Positions 1-9,533 of a stretch of 64,000 nucleotides of DNA are shown here, piece after piece. This DNA is from Verrucomicrobiota bacterium. GTDB taxonomy: Bacteria > Verrucomicrobiota > Verrucomicrobiia > Verrucomicrobiales > Verrucomicrobiaceae. The notes under the pieces were generated by a model. The model was not told where the DNA came from. It did not search any database and worked only from the letters and a program-made list of their open reading frames with translations. The position numbers were made by a program, and so were the translations under genes. The stretch spans positions 62,001-126,000 of the forward strand of contig JANYCZ010000042.1 of the NCBI GenBank assembly GCA_025360015.1, given 5' to 3'. Each line of letters begins with the position of its first letter. Position 1 is the stretch's first letter.

Positions 1-2372
1 ACCGCGTCACCGACAACACCGACCCACTCGGCAACAGCACGCACGTCACCTTTGATGATGCAGGCCGTCTCAAGACCACCGCCACGCCTCGCGGCTTCAC
101 GCAGTCAAACGACTACGATGGGCGTGGCCGCCTGGTGAAGTGGACCGATGCCACGGGCTTCGTCTGGCTCTACAACTACGACGGCGTGGGCAACATCCTC
201 GACATCGAGGACGCTCTGCACGGCCACTACCTCATGACCTACGGTCCGCGCAATGAGCGCCTCACCGAGAAGAACCAGGACAGCAAAACCTGGAGCTACA
301 CTTACGATGCCCTGCTGCGCCTGCAGTCGCAGACAGATCCCAATGGCGTTACACGAACTCTCAGCTACGACCACGGCGGCCGGGTCAGCGGCGTCTCATT
401 CACCACCGGGCGCAGTCACAGCTTTGCCTACGATGACAACAGCAATCCGCTCTCGATCACTCGCACCGTTGGCGGAGTCGGCACCACCACCACGGTGACG
501 TATGATGCGCTGGACCGCGTCTCCACCAGCACGGATGCCTTCGGTCAGGTCGTCGGCTACACCTATGACAATCCCGGCCGCGTGAAGACTCTCACCTATC
601 CCGGCGGCAAGGTGCTTACCCGTGGCTACGATCCCCTGGGCCGCCTTACTTCGCTCACCGATTGGTCCGGTCGTATCACCACCTTTGGCTACGACAATGC
701 CAGCCGCCTCACCAGCCGCACTTATCCCAACGGACTCGCCCAGACCCTCAGCTATGACACCCCAGGCCGCGTGGCCACCAGTCAGCTTGCTCAGGGCGGC
801 AGCAGCCTCATCGCTTTGAAATATGCGTACGATGCGAATAGCAATCCCACCGCCACCACCAGCAAAGGCATCCTGCCGCCCACTCCTCCGACACCGTATG
901 ACCAGACCTCCCGCTTCACCCCCGCAGGCCGCCTCATCGACAAAGTGGACGCCGCCGATCCCACCCACAGCGGCGACTTCACCTACCAGTTCGACCCCAG
1001 CGGCAACATGACCCAGGCCACCAGCCCCGCCCGCAGCTACGGCTTCAGCTATGATGAGGACAATCGCGTCCTCACCGTGAACTCCACCGCCAGCGGCCAG
1101 AGCACCAGTATTCAAAATCGCTACGACGCCCTCGGTCGTCGCATCTCCCGCACCCTGGACAGCACCGAGACACGCTACGTACTTGACCTCACCGGCGGCA
1201 TGGAGCGGATTCTCTGCGACACCGACGCCAGCGGCACCATCACCGCCCGCTACATCCACGGCCCTGATCTCTGTTACAAGGAGGACGCCAGCACTAATAC
1301 CATCACCTGCTACCACGCTGATGCCCAGGGAAACATCGTTCGCACCACGGATGGCGCTGGAGCCAATGTGAACCAGTACGCCTACTTTGCTTATGGTCGC
1401 CTCGCAGGGAGCAGCGGCACGGCTGCCAATCCGTATCGGTTTGTGGGTTCCCAGGGCGTCATGGAGGAGCTGCCGAATCTGTATTTCATGCGAGCCAGGT
1501 ATTACTCGGCGGAGGCGGGAGTGTTTTTGAGTACGGATCCTGTGAAGAAGATTGGGCCAGGGTGGAGACCCGACGCTTATGGGTACACCGGTGGAAATCC
1601 AATGTGTTTTATTGATGCAACTGGCAAGCGAATGAGTATGGCGCAAATAGCTAAAATTCAGCAAGCGCAACAGCAGGCTTACTCGTATCAAATGGACGCC
1701 ATTTACTGGAATACCACCGCAAATATTTTGCAAGGCTTTGCTGACGCTCTTGACACCACGCAAAGTTTATTCGAAGGAAATTTTGTGGGGGTTGCGTCTG
1801 GCTTTGCCAAACAGACCGCTGGCCTGGCTGAGGCATTTGACTATCAGAATGCCGGTGCCGTCATCAGGATCGGTGCGGCTACCGCTTCTGCCTTTGATAC
1901 TATAGGAGACATATATAAGGTTGCCAATAATATTGGTCAAGTCACACGACGGATTGGTGAAATCACAGAGAAATCAAATCCAGTGTCGTTTGTCAATAAA
2001 CTAGCAGGGCGAGATACGATTTATGGATCAGCTATAGTAGCTCCTTTGAAGGCAGCAGCATCCAGTATAGCCAGCTCTACGGGAGGGGTTATTTATTCGC
2101 AATCATCATCAGGAGGAAGTTCGATTTCCAATCAAACCGTTTCGAATGCCTCGTCGGTACTCAGTCTCAATAGCTATCAAAGCACAAGTAGAGCCGCTCC
2201 AACCATCACCAGCGTCGTTTCCACCAAAACTGCAAACTCAACCCCCGCTACAATTTCAGGGGGTGGTTCAAGCGGATCGTCATTCACCTCAACAATTTCA
2301 AAGACCATTCAGAACATCACCAACGCAGTCAGCAGCGCTGTTAAAAGCGTCCTCGGTTTTTTTGGCTGGTAA
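1..2372 (+). CDS. RHS/YD-repeat protein, C-terminal part (5' end outside window)
   Basis: The reading frame is open to the left edge (frame from base 3), so the N terminus is missing; about 789 residues are visible. YD repeats of the Y-D-x2-G-R-L type run to about base 1430, followed by an RHS-associated core with a YRFVGSQG / ARYYS / STDP signature (bases about 1430-1560) and a closing IDATG near base 1615. After that comes a tip of about 250 residues rich in Ser, Thr, Ala and Ile, ending in a hydrophobic GFFGW. In RHS proteins the repeats form a shell around a variable C-terminal, often toxic, domain (family knowledge). I see no nuclease, deaminase or protease motif in this tip. Its DNA is visibly more AT-rich than the repeat part, as expected for an exchanged tip. 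No recognisable immunity gene follows: there are 169 bases and then another giant gene. Surface or secreted location is likely, but no signal peptide can be checked. Confidence 0.9.
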   Translation, partial: RVTDNTDPLGNSTHVTFDDAGRLKTTATPRGFTQSNDYDGRGRLVKWTDATGFVWLYNYDGVGNILDIEDALHGHYLMTYGPRNERLTEKNQDSKTWSYTYDALLRLQSQTDPNGVTRTLSYDHGGRVSGVSFTTGRSHSFAYDDNSNPLSITRTVGGVGTTTTVTYDALDRVSTSTDAFGQVVGYTYDNPGRVKTLTYPGGKVLTRGYDPLGRLTSLTDWSGRITTFGYDNASRLTSRTYPNGLAQTLSYDTPGRVATSQLAQGGSSLIALKYAYDANSNPTATTSKGILPPTPPTPYDQTSRFTPAGRLIDKVDAADPTHSGDFTYQFDPSGNMTQATSPARSYGFSYDEDNRVLTVNSTASGQSTSIQNRYDALGRRISRTLDSTETRYVLDLTGGMERILCDTDASGTITARYIHGPDLCYKEDASTNTITCYHADAQGNIVRTTDGAGANVNQYAYFAYGRLAGSSGTAANPYRFVGSQGVMEELPNLYFMRARYYSAEAGVFLSTDPVKKIGPGWRPDAYGYTGGNPMCFIDATGKRMSMAQIAKIQQAQQQAYSYQMDAIYWNTTANILQGFADALDTTQSLFEGNFVGVASGFAKQTAGLAEAFDYQNAGAVIRIGAATASAFDTIGDIYKVANNIGQVTRRIGEITEKSNPVSFVNKLAGRDTIYGSAIVAPLKAAASSIASSTGGVIYSQSSSGGSSISNQTVSNASSVLSLNSYQSTSRAAPTITSVVSTKTANSTPATISGGGSSGSSFTSTISKTIQNITNAVSSAVKSVLGFFGW

Positions 2373-2541
2373 GAATATAAGGACATAACGGGCTCCACAC
2401 ACATTTATAACTTCATTCCATATGCTGCCCGGATCTTTTATTGACTCAAGTAAACGTCGCGGGTGTGTCCGGCAATGGTTCAACAGGGCACCAATAAACT
2501 TGTTAGCCGCCTCATGCCGACTCTCTGGGAAATGGTATTTT

Positions 2542-5500
2542 ATGAAGACGGCAAATAAACCATCCTCACTCGCCGCCTATTGTTGTTCATGGCTATTCCT
2601 AGCCGCATCGCTACCAGCCGCCGACACCACCTCCAATCTCACAGCATACTGGACTTTCAATCAAGGCTCAGTCGCGGACACAACCGGGAACGGCTACAAC
2701 GGCACACCAACGAACGTGTCCGCCGCTCCGGACCGCAGCGGTTCGAGCACCGGTGCCTTGTTGTTTGACGGGTCTTCATCGTCTGTAGAAATCACCAAAA
2801 CGCTGGCGTTGCAAACCCAGCAGACCTTTGCCGCATGGATCAAGCCCGCTTCAGTCAGCGTAATTCAGCCCATCTTTGAAAAAGCTGTTTCTGGCTACGG
2901 CGGTGAATTGGAGTACGAACTCTACATCAACAGTACGGGAAAACTGGTGCTGGAAGTGAACACTGACAATGGTGCCGCAGGCTCCATTTCGTCTCCCATT
3001 TCAAGCACGCCGTTGACTGCCGGACAATGGATCCATGTGGCAGGGGTCATCGACCAGGCCAACAACCAAGTCCTTCTCTACCTCAACGGCACTCTCGTCG
3101 CGACGAGTTCCATGGGCGGGCGCAATGTTCGCAATCAAAACTATCCCCTGCGAATCGGCAGACGGATCGGAAATCAGGCCATCGCTTCTTTCAATGGCGT
3201 CATCGACGATGTCCGGGTGTACGGACGGGCGCTGTCCACGGTGGACATGGCTGCTTTGGCTGACCCTTTGGTCATCGGGAATTTACGTTCATCCTGGCCG
3301 TTCAGCGGTGGATCGGTTGCCGACAGCAGCGGGAACGGCTACAACGGCACCGCCCAAAACGTGACGGCCACAGCGGATCGCAATCTGGCCGCCAGCAGCG
3401 CTTTGCAATTTAATGGTGCCACGTCAGCCGTCGAAGTGACCAGTACTTTTGCCATGCAGGGACAGCAGACGTACATCGCATGGGTCAAACCTTCATCCAC
3501 CGCCACAGAGCAGCCCGTCGTGGAGAAAGCATCAGCCGGCTACAGCTCGGAAATGGATCTGGAAATGATGGTGCGGGATGATGGGAAAGCCTCCTTCGCA
3601 GTCTGTCTGGACGATGGTGGTGCCGGAGTTTTGGTGCAGGCAGTCAGCACCACCGCCCTGCCTGCCGGGCAGTGGTCTATGCTGGCGGGGGTGGTTAATC
3701 AGGCAAGTCATCAAATTCAGATCTACGTCAATGGTGCCCTCTCCGGGACCGCTGCCATGGGCGGACGAAGCATCCGCAACGGGAACCGGCCGTTTCGGAT
3801 TGGCAGGCGCATCGGCAATCAATTGAGCGGTTATTTCAACGGGTGCATTGATGACGTATCCATCTATGACATCAGCCTGACTTCGGCGGACTTTAAGACC
3901 TTGGTAGGTTCTCTAACCAGCTCCGCCACCACTCTCCACGGCGATGGGCGGCATGGAGCCTACACGCTGACCGGTTACATGACCGTCGAGCAGTTGTATC
4001 AGGCGGTCCGCTCGCCCTCCGACCCGGCGAATTATGATCCTGCTGATCCCAATGCCGTGCCCCAGTTCCGTAGCTTGACCCTGTCAAACAATGCCACCCT
4101 GACGGCTACTGCATGGAATGGCACCCAAGGAGGCAATGTCACTCTGAAGGTGCAGGGACTGCTTTCCGTGGCGGCCGGCTCTTCCATCGCAGTGGACGGG
4201 CTTGGAAATCAAGCGGGGCCAGGAGCCGGCGGAACAGGCCCCAAAATCTATAACAACGGAACTGGGACTTACGATACCCGAGGCGGCGGCGGCGGGGGCT
4301 TTGGGACCAACGGAACGAGCGGCGGCAATTTCACCAATTCAGGGGGAGGGGGCGGTGGGATCTACGGTGATGCCCAGCTCTCGACAGTTCTCATGGGCAG
4401 CGGTGGCGGCAACAGCGGTAATTCAGATCCCGGTGGGCGCGGTGGCGGCAATATCACTCTCAATGCAGGCAGGCTGCGCGTGACGGGCACTCTTTCCGCC
4501 AATGGTGCTGGCGGATCATTGGGTGTGGCCGGCGGCGGCGGTGGCAGTGGTGGCGCGATTAAAACACACGCAGTGTTTGCAGAAATCGGAAGCAATTTGA
4601 TTCAGGGAAGCGGTGGCGCGGGTGGCGGATCGCAGTACCAGGGGAATTCATGGATCGGCGGAAATGGAGGTTTGGGACGGATCAGGGTGGAGCTGTCCCA
4701 AAGCGCAGCGGTCACGACCAATCCTGCAGCATCCTTGCTGGTGAACGCCGCCACGGATCAAGATAGTGATAACATCACCGACATCATCGAGTGGGGCGCA
4801 AATACCGATGTGCCCAAGGACTCAGACAACGACGGCCTGCCGGACTACCTCGATTCGGACAGCAACAACAACGGGATACCTGACGCTGTGGAGCTCGATT
4901 CAAACGGCCTGACACGCACCACGGATTCCGGAAACGACGGCATCCCAGATTACTGGGAGTCCTTTTACGGCTTGAGTCCCAGCAGCGCGAATGCTCACCC
5001 GCCAGGAGACGGGCTTTCTTATCTTCAGAAATATCAGATGGGTCTGAACCCTCTGCTCACGGACTCCGACGGTGATGGCATCAGTGACTATGACTCCGTC
5101 TTCACTTACGGCACGAATGCGCTGAAAAACGACTCGGACGGCGATGGCATGCCTGATGGATGGGAAATCGCCCACGGACTCAATGCTCGTGTGAATGATG
5201 CCGGCGATGACGCGGACCTCGATGGCTTGTCCAATTTGGAGGAATACATTGCTGGTACCGATCCCCAGTCGGGATTTTCCAATGGGGCAACTCTGGACGA
5301 CACCAGTCGCATCAAGGGCGAAACGCGCCAGTATATGGCATTTGACGGCAATGACCGCCTCGTTGGAGTGGTCTATTCGACAGGGATTGCTCTGTCCTAC
5401 CTCTACGACGGCAATGGCAATCTGATCCGGCAGAAGACTGTCACTGCGGATGCAGATCATGACGGACTGCCGGACATGTGGGAACTGGCATTTGGATTGA

Positions 5501-8500
5501 ATCCCAATAACGCCACAGGGGATGACGGTGCATTGGGAGATCCTGACAAGGATAGCTGGACCAACTATCAGGAATGGAAATCCAGCACTCACCCCCACGA
5601 CGCCAGCAGCCACCCGAACACGCAATCCACACCTGCATCCCAACTGCGCGAAACACCTGCGCTGGCGCAGCTATTCCCTTCTTCGAGCACACTCTCGGGA
5701 CTGCCGGTGCTCAACACTAGGTTGTGGGATGGCGAGGGTAATGCGGCCAAGGTCTATGCGCAGTACTACGATACGGCGACGCAGCAGTGGAAGAACGCCA
5801 CGCTGAACAATCTCGATGGATCCGCCTACACTGGCACGAGCACTGCCTCAGCCCTGCCGGGCGGCTCCGCCCACACGCTGGTGTGGAATGCGTATCAGGA
5901 CCTCGGTTCCTCATTCAATGGCAGCACGCTCCTGCGTGTGCGTGCGGATGATGCCTTCAGCACCGGGGCGTGGTCGCAGCCCACGTCCTACAATGTGAAT
6001 GTGAACGGCACGAACAATGCACTGCTCGCATCCCTCAGCCTCTCGGGGGTGACATTGAGTCCTGCATTCTCTCCAGGCACAACGAGCTACAGCGGCACGG
6101 TGCCATTCGCGACCACTGGCACCACGGTGGCGGCTGTTGCGCTCGGTTCCGGGGCAGTGGTTGCTGGCACGGGCAGCCAGACACTCGCCATGGGTGACAA
6201 TACCGTGAATGTGACGGTGACGGCGGCGGATGGTGTGAATCAGCAGACTTACACGGTGGAAGTGCACGTCCGCTCCAATGATGCGAGTCTGGCTGCACTG
6301 AGCCTGTCCGGCGTGACACTGAGTCCATCCTTCAACAGTGGCACGACGAACTACCTGGCCACGGTGCATACCACGACATCAAGTACCACGGTGAGTGCCA
6401 CCACTACGAATGCGGCGGCGGTGGTCACGGGCACAGGGGTGAAGGCGCTGGCACCAGGCGGCAACGCCATCGCCCTGACTGTGACGGCAGAGGATGGGAA
6501 CTCTCAGACTTATACGGTGAATGTGACTCAGGCTGCCGCGATGAATGGGGATCTGGACCAGATCTTCGCCCCCACTGCCGATGGCAATGTGAACGCAATC
6601 GCCCTGCAACCGGATGGCAAACTGATCGCGGGAGGAGCCTTCAACACCTTCGGTGGGCAGCCGCGCAGCCTCCTCGCAAGCTTGAACGCAGATGGTTCCC
6701 TGGACACCACCTTTAATCCGAGCCTTGATGGGACGGTGGTCCACGCCATCGCCATGCAGGCCGATGGCAAAATTCTGGTGGGTGGCGACTTCACTGCGTG
6801 CACTGGTCAAACCCGCAACCGACTGGCCCGACTGAATGCCGATGGCACTCTGGATGCCACTTTCAATCCCAACGCGGATGGAGAAGTCTTTGCGGTGATG
6901 CAGCAAGGCGATGGCAAAATCCTGGTGGGCGGTGCCTTCACAAATATTGGCGGCCTGGCACGGAGCAGGATCGCCCGGCTCAATGCGGATGGCACGGCAG
7001 ATGCCGCCTTCAATCCCGGTGCCGACGATGTGACGTGGGCCTTGGCAGTGCAGCCAGACGGAAAGATTCTCGTGGGTGGCAAGTTCAGTCATGTGAGCGG
7101 CAACGCACGCAGCCACCTCGCCCGGCTCAATGCGGACGGCACCTTGGATGCCGCGTTCAATCCAGGTGCTGGCAACGATGTGAATGCCATCACAGTGCAA
7201 CCGGATGGGAAGCTGCTGGTGGGCGGTGCCTTCACCACGTTGGCTGGCACCAGTTGCAGTTCAGTGGGCCGGCTCAATACCGATGGTACGCTGGATGCTG
7301 GCTTCAATCCCGCCGCCAGTGCAGAGGTGGATGCCTTCGCTCTGACGGCTGACGGGAAGATCCTGCTGGCAGGAGACTTCACCGCGCTTGGTTCCATCAG
7401 CCGCGTGCGCCTGGCCCGGCTCAATGCCGACGGCACGGTGGACGGATCGTTCAACCAGGATGCCGATGCGCGCGTGTCTGCGCTCGCTTTACAGACAGAC
7501 GGCGCGGTATGGATCGGTGGCGGTTTCAGCAATGTCAGCGGCACGGCCCGCACCAAAATCGCACGCCTTGCCAATGCCCCTGCCACGCAAAGCGTGACCG
7601 CCAGCGCCACCGGCCGCACCCTCCTCTGGTCACGCAGCGGCAGCAGCGCGGACGTGGGACGTGCGACATTCGAGAAGTCCATGGATGCAAGCACCTGGAC
7701 GCTGCTCGGCAGTGGTTCACGCGTGGGCAGCAGCAGTGCCTGGAGCCTCACTGGACTGGCGCTGCCGGTCAGCCAGCCATTCTTCATCCGCGCACGCGGT
7801 CAGCCGCCGCAGGCCGGCGGCTCCAGTGGAGGTGGTCAGTCACTTTATGAGGGCTCGGCCAGTATCACGTTGACGCCTGTGCCAGAAATCACCGTCGAAC
7901 AACCTGCGGGCACCAGTCTGGTGGATGGTGCGGCGAGCGTGGATTTCGGGGCTAATCCAGCCGCGACTCAAGTCGAGCGCAGTTTCATTCTGCGTAACAC
8001 CGGCACTGCGGACCTCACCGGCATCGTGGCCAGCATCACCAGCGGAGGCGGAGACTTCAGCCTCAGCACCGCGCCTGCCAGCACGCTGGCCGCAGGTGGC
8101 AGCACCACGCTGAAGGTGACCCTGACGACCAGCGCCTCAGCCGCAGGCACCAGATCCGGCCATCTGAGCATTGCGAGCAACGACACCGAACGGACTCCTT
8201 TCGATGTGGCTCTCACCGCTCTGACGCAGGCACCGCAGATGGTGGTGGAACAACCCGCAGGCACCAGCCTCGTCGATGGATCGTCGAGTGTGGTCTTTGG
8301 CAGCGCACTAATGGGATCAAGTGTCAGCAAGACGTTCACCATCAAAAACACCGGCAACGCGAATCTCACCGGGCTTGGCATCACCATTGACGGAACGAAC
8401 GCGTCCGACTTCAGCGTGACCAGCGCTCCCACCCCACCCGTGACTGGACCGAGTGGCAGCACCGCGTTCACCCTTCGCTTTGCCCCAACCGCCTCTGGTG

Positions 8501-8946
8501 CGAAGAGCGCAGTCCTACATATCGCGAACAATGACACCAGCACCGCCAGCTCCTATGACATCGCGCTCACCGGCCGCGCCTTCGTCGCTGCAGCCGATGA
8601 TGACGGCGACGGCATCAGCAATGCCACAGAGCTCAACCTCGCCGCCTTCGGTTTCGATGCCATGAGCAACGACAGTACGAGACTCACCCAATTACGCACC
8701 AACGGCCTCTATCAAGCCAGCGACATGCAAACCCTTGCGCTAGGCAGTCCGGTGCTGACCCGGGACGCCACCACCGGCCACTTTCACATCAACGTCAACT
8801 TGCAGCGGTCGCTCAATCTCACCACATGGACTCCTTTGACCGGCTTCACGCCCACCTTGGTCGCACCCACCGGCACTCTCGACATCGACATCCCACCAGA
8901 TGGAACGAATGTGCAGTTTTTCAGGGTGATGGGGGCTAAACCGTAA
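2542..8946 (+). CDS. giant secreted multidomain protein: LamG, Gly-rich, Ca-binding, cadherin-like, delta-60, Hydin-like
   Basis: The protein has about 2134 residues. I chose the ATG at 2542 over the in-frame one at 2422 because it opens a clean signal peptide (basic MKTANK, hydrophobic CCSWLFLAA, cleavage after LPAA). Domains in order: two LamG/concanavalin-like domains (about residues 33-240 and 250-455); a Gly-rich stretch (about 553-720); Asp-rich thrombospondin-3-type calcium loops of the DSDGDG kind (about 740-1010) with a short embedded YD-like segment; two cadherin-like beta-sandwich modules starting LASLSLSGVTLSP (about 1156-1333); seven delta-60 propeller-type repeats with QPDGKILVGG (about 1343-1680); and two choice-of-anchor-D/Hydin-like modules with AGTSLVDG (about 1780-2012). 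A C-terminal segment follows another DDDGDG loop. No catalytic domain is visible. An adhesin or cell-surface structural role is inferred. It follows the RHS gene in the same direction, 169 bases away. Confidence 0.88.
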   Translation: MKTANKPSSLAAYCCSWLFLAASLPAADTTSNLTAYWTFNQGSVADTTGNGYNGTPTNVSAAPDRSGSSTGALLFDGSSSSVEITKTLALQTQQTFAAWIKPASVSVIQPIFEKAVSGYGGELEYELYINSTGKLVLEVNTDNGAAGSISSPISSTPLTAGQWIHVAGVIDQANNQVLLYLNGTLVATSSMGGRNVRNQNYPLRIGRRIGNQAIASFNGVIDDVRVYGRALSTVDMAALADPLVIGNLRSSWPFSGGSVADSSGNGYNGTAQNVTATADRNLAASSALQFNGATSAVEVTSTFAMQGQQTYIAWVKPSSTATEQPVVEKASAGYSSEMDLEMMVRDDGKASFAVCLDDGGAGVLVQAVSTTALPAGQWSMLAGVVNQASHQIQIYVNGALSGTAAMGGRSIRNGNRPFRIGRRIGNQLSGYFNGCIDDVSIYDISLTSADFKTLVGSLTSSATTLHGDGRHGAYTLTGYMTVEQLYQAVRSPSDPANYDPADPNAVPQFRSLTLSNNATLTATAWNGTQGGNVTLKVQGLLSVAAGSSIAVDGLGNQAGPGAGGTGPKIYNNGTGTYDTRGGGGGGFGTNGTSGGNFTNSGGGGGGIYGDAQLSTVLMGSGGGNSGNSDPGGRGGGNITLNAGRLRVTGTLSANGAGGSLGVAGGGGGSGGAIKTHAVFAEIGSNLIQGSGGAGGGSQYQGNSWIGGNGGLGRIRVELSQSAAVTTNPAASLLVNAATDQDSDNITDIIEWGANTDVPKDSDNDGLPDYLDSDSNNNGIPDAVELDSNGLTRTTDSGNDGIPDYWESFYGLSPSSANAHPPGDGLSYLQKYQMGLNPLLTDSDGDGISDYDSVFTYGTNALKNDSDGDGMPDGWEIAHGLNARVNDAGDDADLDGLSNLEEYIAGTDPQSGFSNGATLDDTSRIKGETRQYMAFDGNDRLVGVVYSTGIALSYLYDGNGNLIRQKTVTADADHDGLPDMWELAFGLNPNNATGDDGALGDPDKDSWTNYQEWKSSTHPHDASSHPNTQSTPASQLRETPALAQLFPSSSTLSGLPVLNTRLWDGEGNAAKVYAQYYDTATQQWKNATLNNLDGSAYTGTSTASALPGGSAHTLVWNAYQDLGSSFNGSTLLRVRADDAFSTGAWSQPTSYNVNVNGTNNALLASLSLSGVTLSPAFSPGTTSYSGTVPFATTGTTVAAVALGSGAVVAGTGSQTLAMGDNTVNVTVTAADGVNQQTYTVEVHVRSNDASLAALSLSGVTLSPSFNSGTTNYLATVHTTTSSTTVSATTTNAAAVVTGTGVKALAPGGNAIALTVTAEDGNSQTYTVNVTQAAAMNGDLDQIFAPTADGNVNAIALQPDGKLIAGGAFNTFGGQPRSLLASLNADGSLDTTFNPSLDGTVVHAIAMQADGKILVGGDFTACTGQTRNRLARLNADGTLDATFNPNADGEVFAVMQQGDGKILVGGAFTNIGGLARSRIARLNADGTADAAFNPGADDVTWALAVQPDGKILVGGKFSHVSGNARSHLARLNADGTLDAAFNPGAGNDVNAITVQPDGKLLVGGAFTTLAGTSCSSVGRLNTDGTLDAGFNPAASAEVDAFALTADGKILLAGDFTALGSISRVRLARLNADGTVDGSFNQDADARVSALALQTDGAVWIGGGFSNVSGTARTKIARLANAPATQSVTASATGRTLLWSRSGSSADVGRATFEKSMDASTWTLLGSGSRVGSSSAWSLTGLALPVSQPFFIRARGQPPQAGGSSGGGQSLYEGSASITLTPVPEITVEQPAGTSLVDGAASVDFGANPAATQVERSFILRNTGTADLTGIVASITSGGGDFSLSTAPASTLAAGGSTTLKVTLTTSASAAGTRSGHLSIASNDTERTPFDVALTALTQAPQMVVEQPAGTSLVDGSSSVVFGSALMGSSVSKTFTIKNTGNANLTGLGITIDGTNASDFSVTSAPTPPVTGPSGSTAFTLRFAPTASGAKSAVLHIANNDTSTASSYDIALTGRAFVAAADDDGDGISNATELNLAAFGFDAMSNDSTRLTQLRTNGLYQASDMQTLALGSPVLTRDATTGHFHINVNLQRSLNLTTWTPLTGFTPTLVAPTGTLDIDIPPDGTNVQFFRVMGAKP

Positions 8947-9158
8947 AACCGCAATTCCGTCCATTTTCATTCGCAATGACCTCCCCCTGTTGCAGTGCCA
9001 CCGCTCCATCAGCGTGCTTATGGCATTTTTTAGCAGGCAGCCCCCTTCCCTCTCCTGCAATGGCAGCCTGATCTGTGTCATAAACAACTGATGAACTGAT
9101 GTCTTCGCTATCACCCTGAATACGTCATTCCTGCACGACCAGTAAACCCTCGCCAACC

Positions 9159-9190
9159 AAGCCCGGTCTGATTCATTTCAGACCGGGCTT
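9159..9190 (+). terminator. strong hairpin upstream of the 9222 gene
   Basis: A perfect 13-bp stem (9159-9171 with 9178-9190) has a 6-base loop and is followed by TTCGTT; an outer CCAAC/GTTGG pairing extends it. The stem is GC-rich in the middle with AA/TT ends, so it could act as a bidirectional intrinsic terminator after the giant gene. It lies 31 bases before the next start codon and is the first of six such hairpins in this module. Confidence 0.7.
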
Positions 9191-9221
9191 TTCGTTGGTG
9201 GACTGAACCATCCTCACCACC

Positions 9222-9434
9222 ATGGCCCGCCCCACCCACTACACTCCAGCGCTCACACGTTTCACGGTGAGCCTGCTCTATCACGAAGCTCGTCGCCGAG
9301 GCGTCCCCATGACACGTCTCGCTGACGACTTGCTGCGTGAATCCCTCAAGGGTTCACCCGGCTGGGAACAAGCCACCACCCTCAGCGTGGCAGAAGAACC
9401 ACCGCCGTATGTCACGCCCAAAGCGGCGGCATAG
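9222..9434 (+). CDS. small hypothetical protein (70 aa)
   Basis: This 70-residue ORF starts at ATG 9222 shortly after a strong hairpin and ends just before a second one, so it is cleanly framed as a unit. The product begins ARPTHYTPALTR and has a likely helical middle (LLYHEARRRGVPMTRLADDLL), with Arg/His-rich and amphipathic character resembling a small DNA- or protein-binding helix pair. I do not recognise a family. Its position at the head of the nuclease-ligase-clamp module and its upstream hairpin, like those of most of its neighbours, suggest it belongs to that module. No Shine-Dalgarno sequence is obvious. It could be spurious, but the regular hairpin-gene-hairpin layout argues for a real gene. 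Confidence 0.6.
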   Translation: MARPTHYTPALTRFTVSLLYHEARRRGVPMTRLADDLLRESLKGSPGWEQATTLSVAEEPPPYVTPKAAA

Positions 9435-9467
9435 GGCGGCAAAGCAACACACCACGAAACACACAGC

Positions 9468-9496
9468 AGTCAGACCAATCACGGTCTGGCTTTTTC
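9468..9496 (+). terminator. hairpin plus T-run between the 9222 and 9534 genes
   Basis: A 9-bp stem (9468-9476 with 9483-9491, one G-T wobble) has a 6-base loop and runs directly into TTTTTCG, the classical intrinsic-terminator layout. An outer CACGAAA / TTTCGTG pairing (9453-9459 with 9493-9499) encloses it. Its stem sequence resembles the 9159 hairpin only in CAGACC/GGTCTG. Confidence 0.7.
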
Positions 9497-9533
9497 GTGT
9501 CCGCATCGCAACCCACCACCCACACACACCATT

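Noticed and set aside
8970-8979. TTCGCAATGA, identical to ten bases of the tRNA-Ala anticodon loop (23034-23043), just after the giant gene: a possible left att site.
   Set aside because: The match is only ten bases and could be chance over 14 kb. The expected partner, a remnant of the tRNA 5' half, is absent upstream of 8970, so the geometry does not fit.
9159-9499. Repeated hairpins considered as CRISPR repeats because a Cas4-like gene is near.
   Set aside because: Stems differ in sequence, spacing is gene-sized, and there is no cas1/cas2; this is not a CRISPR array.
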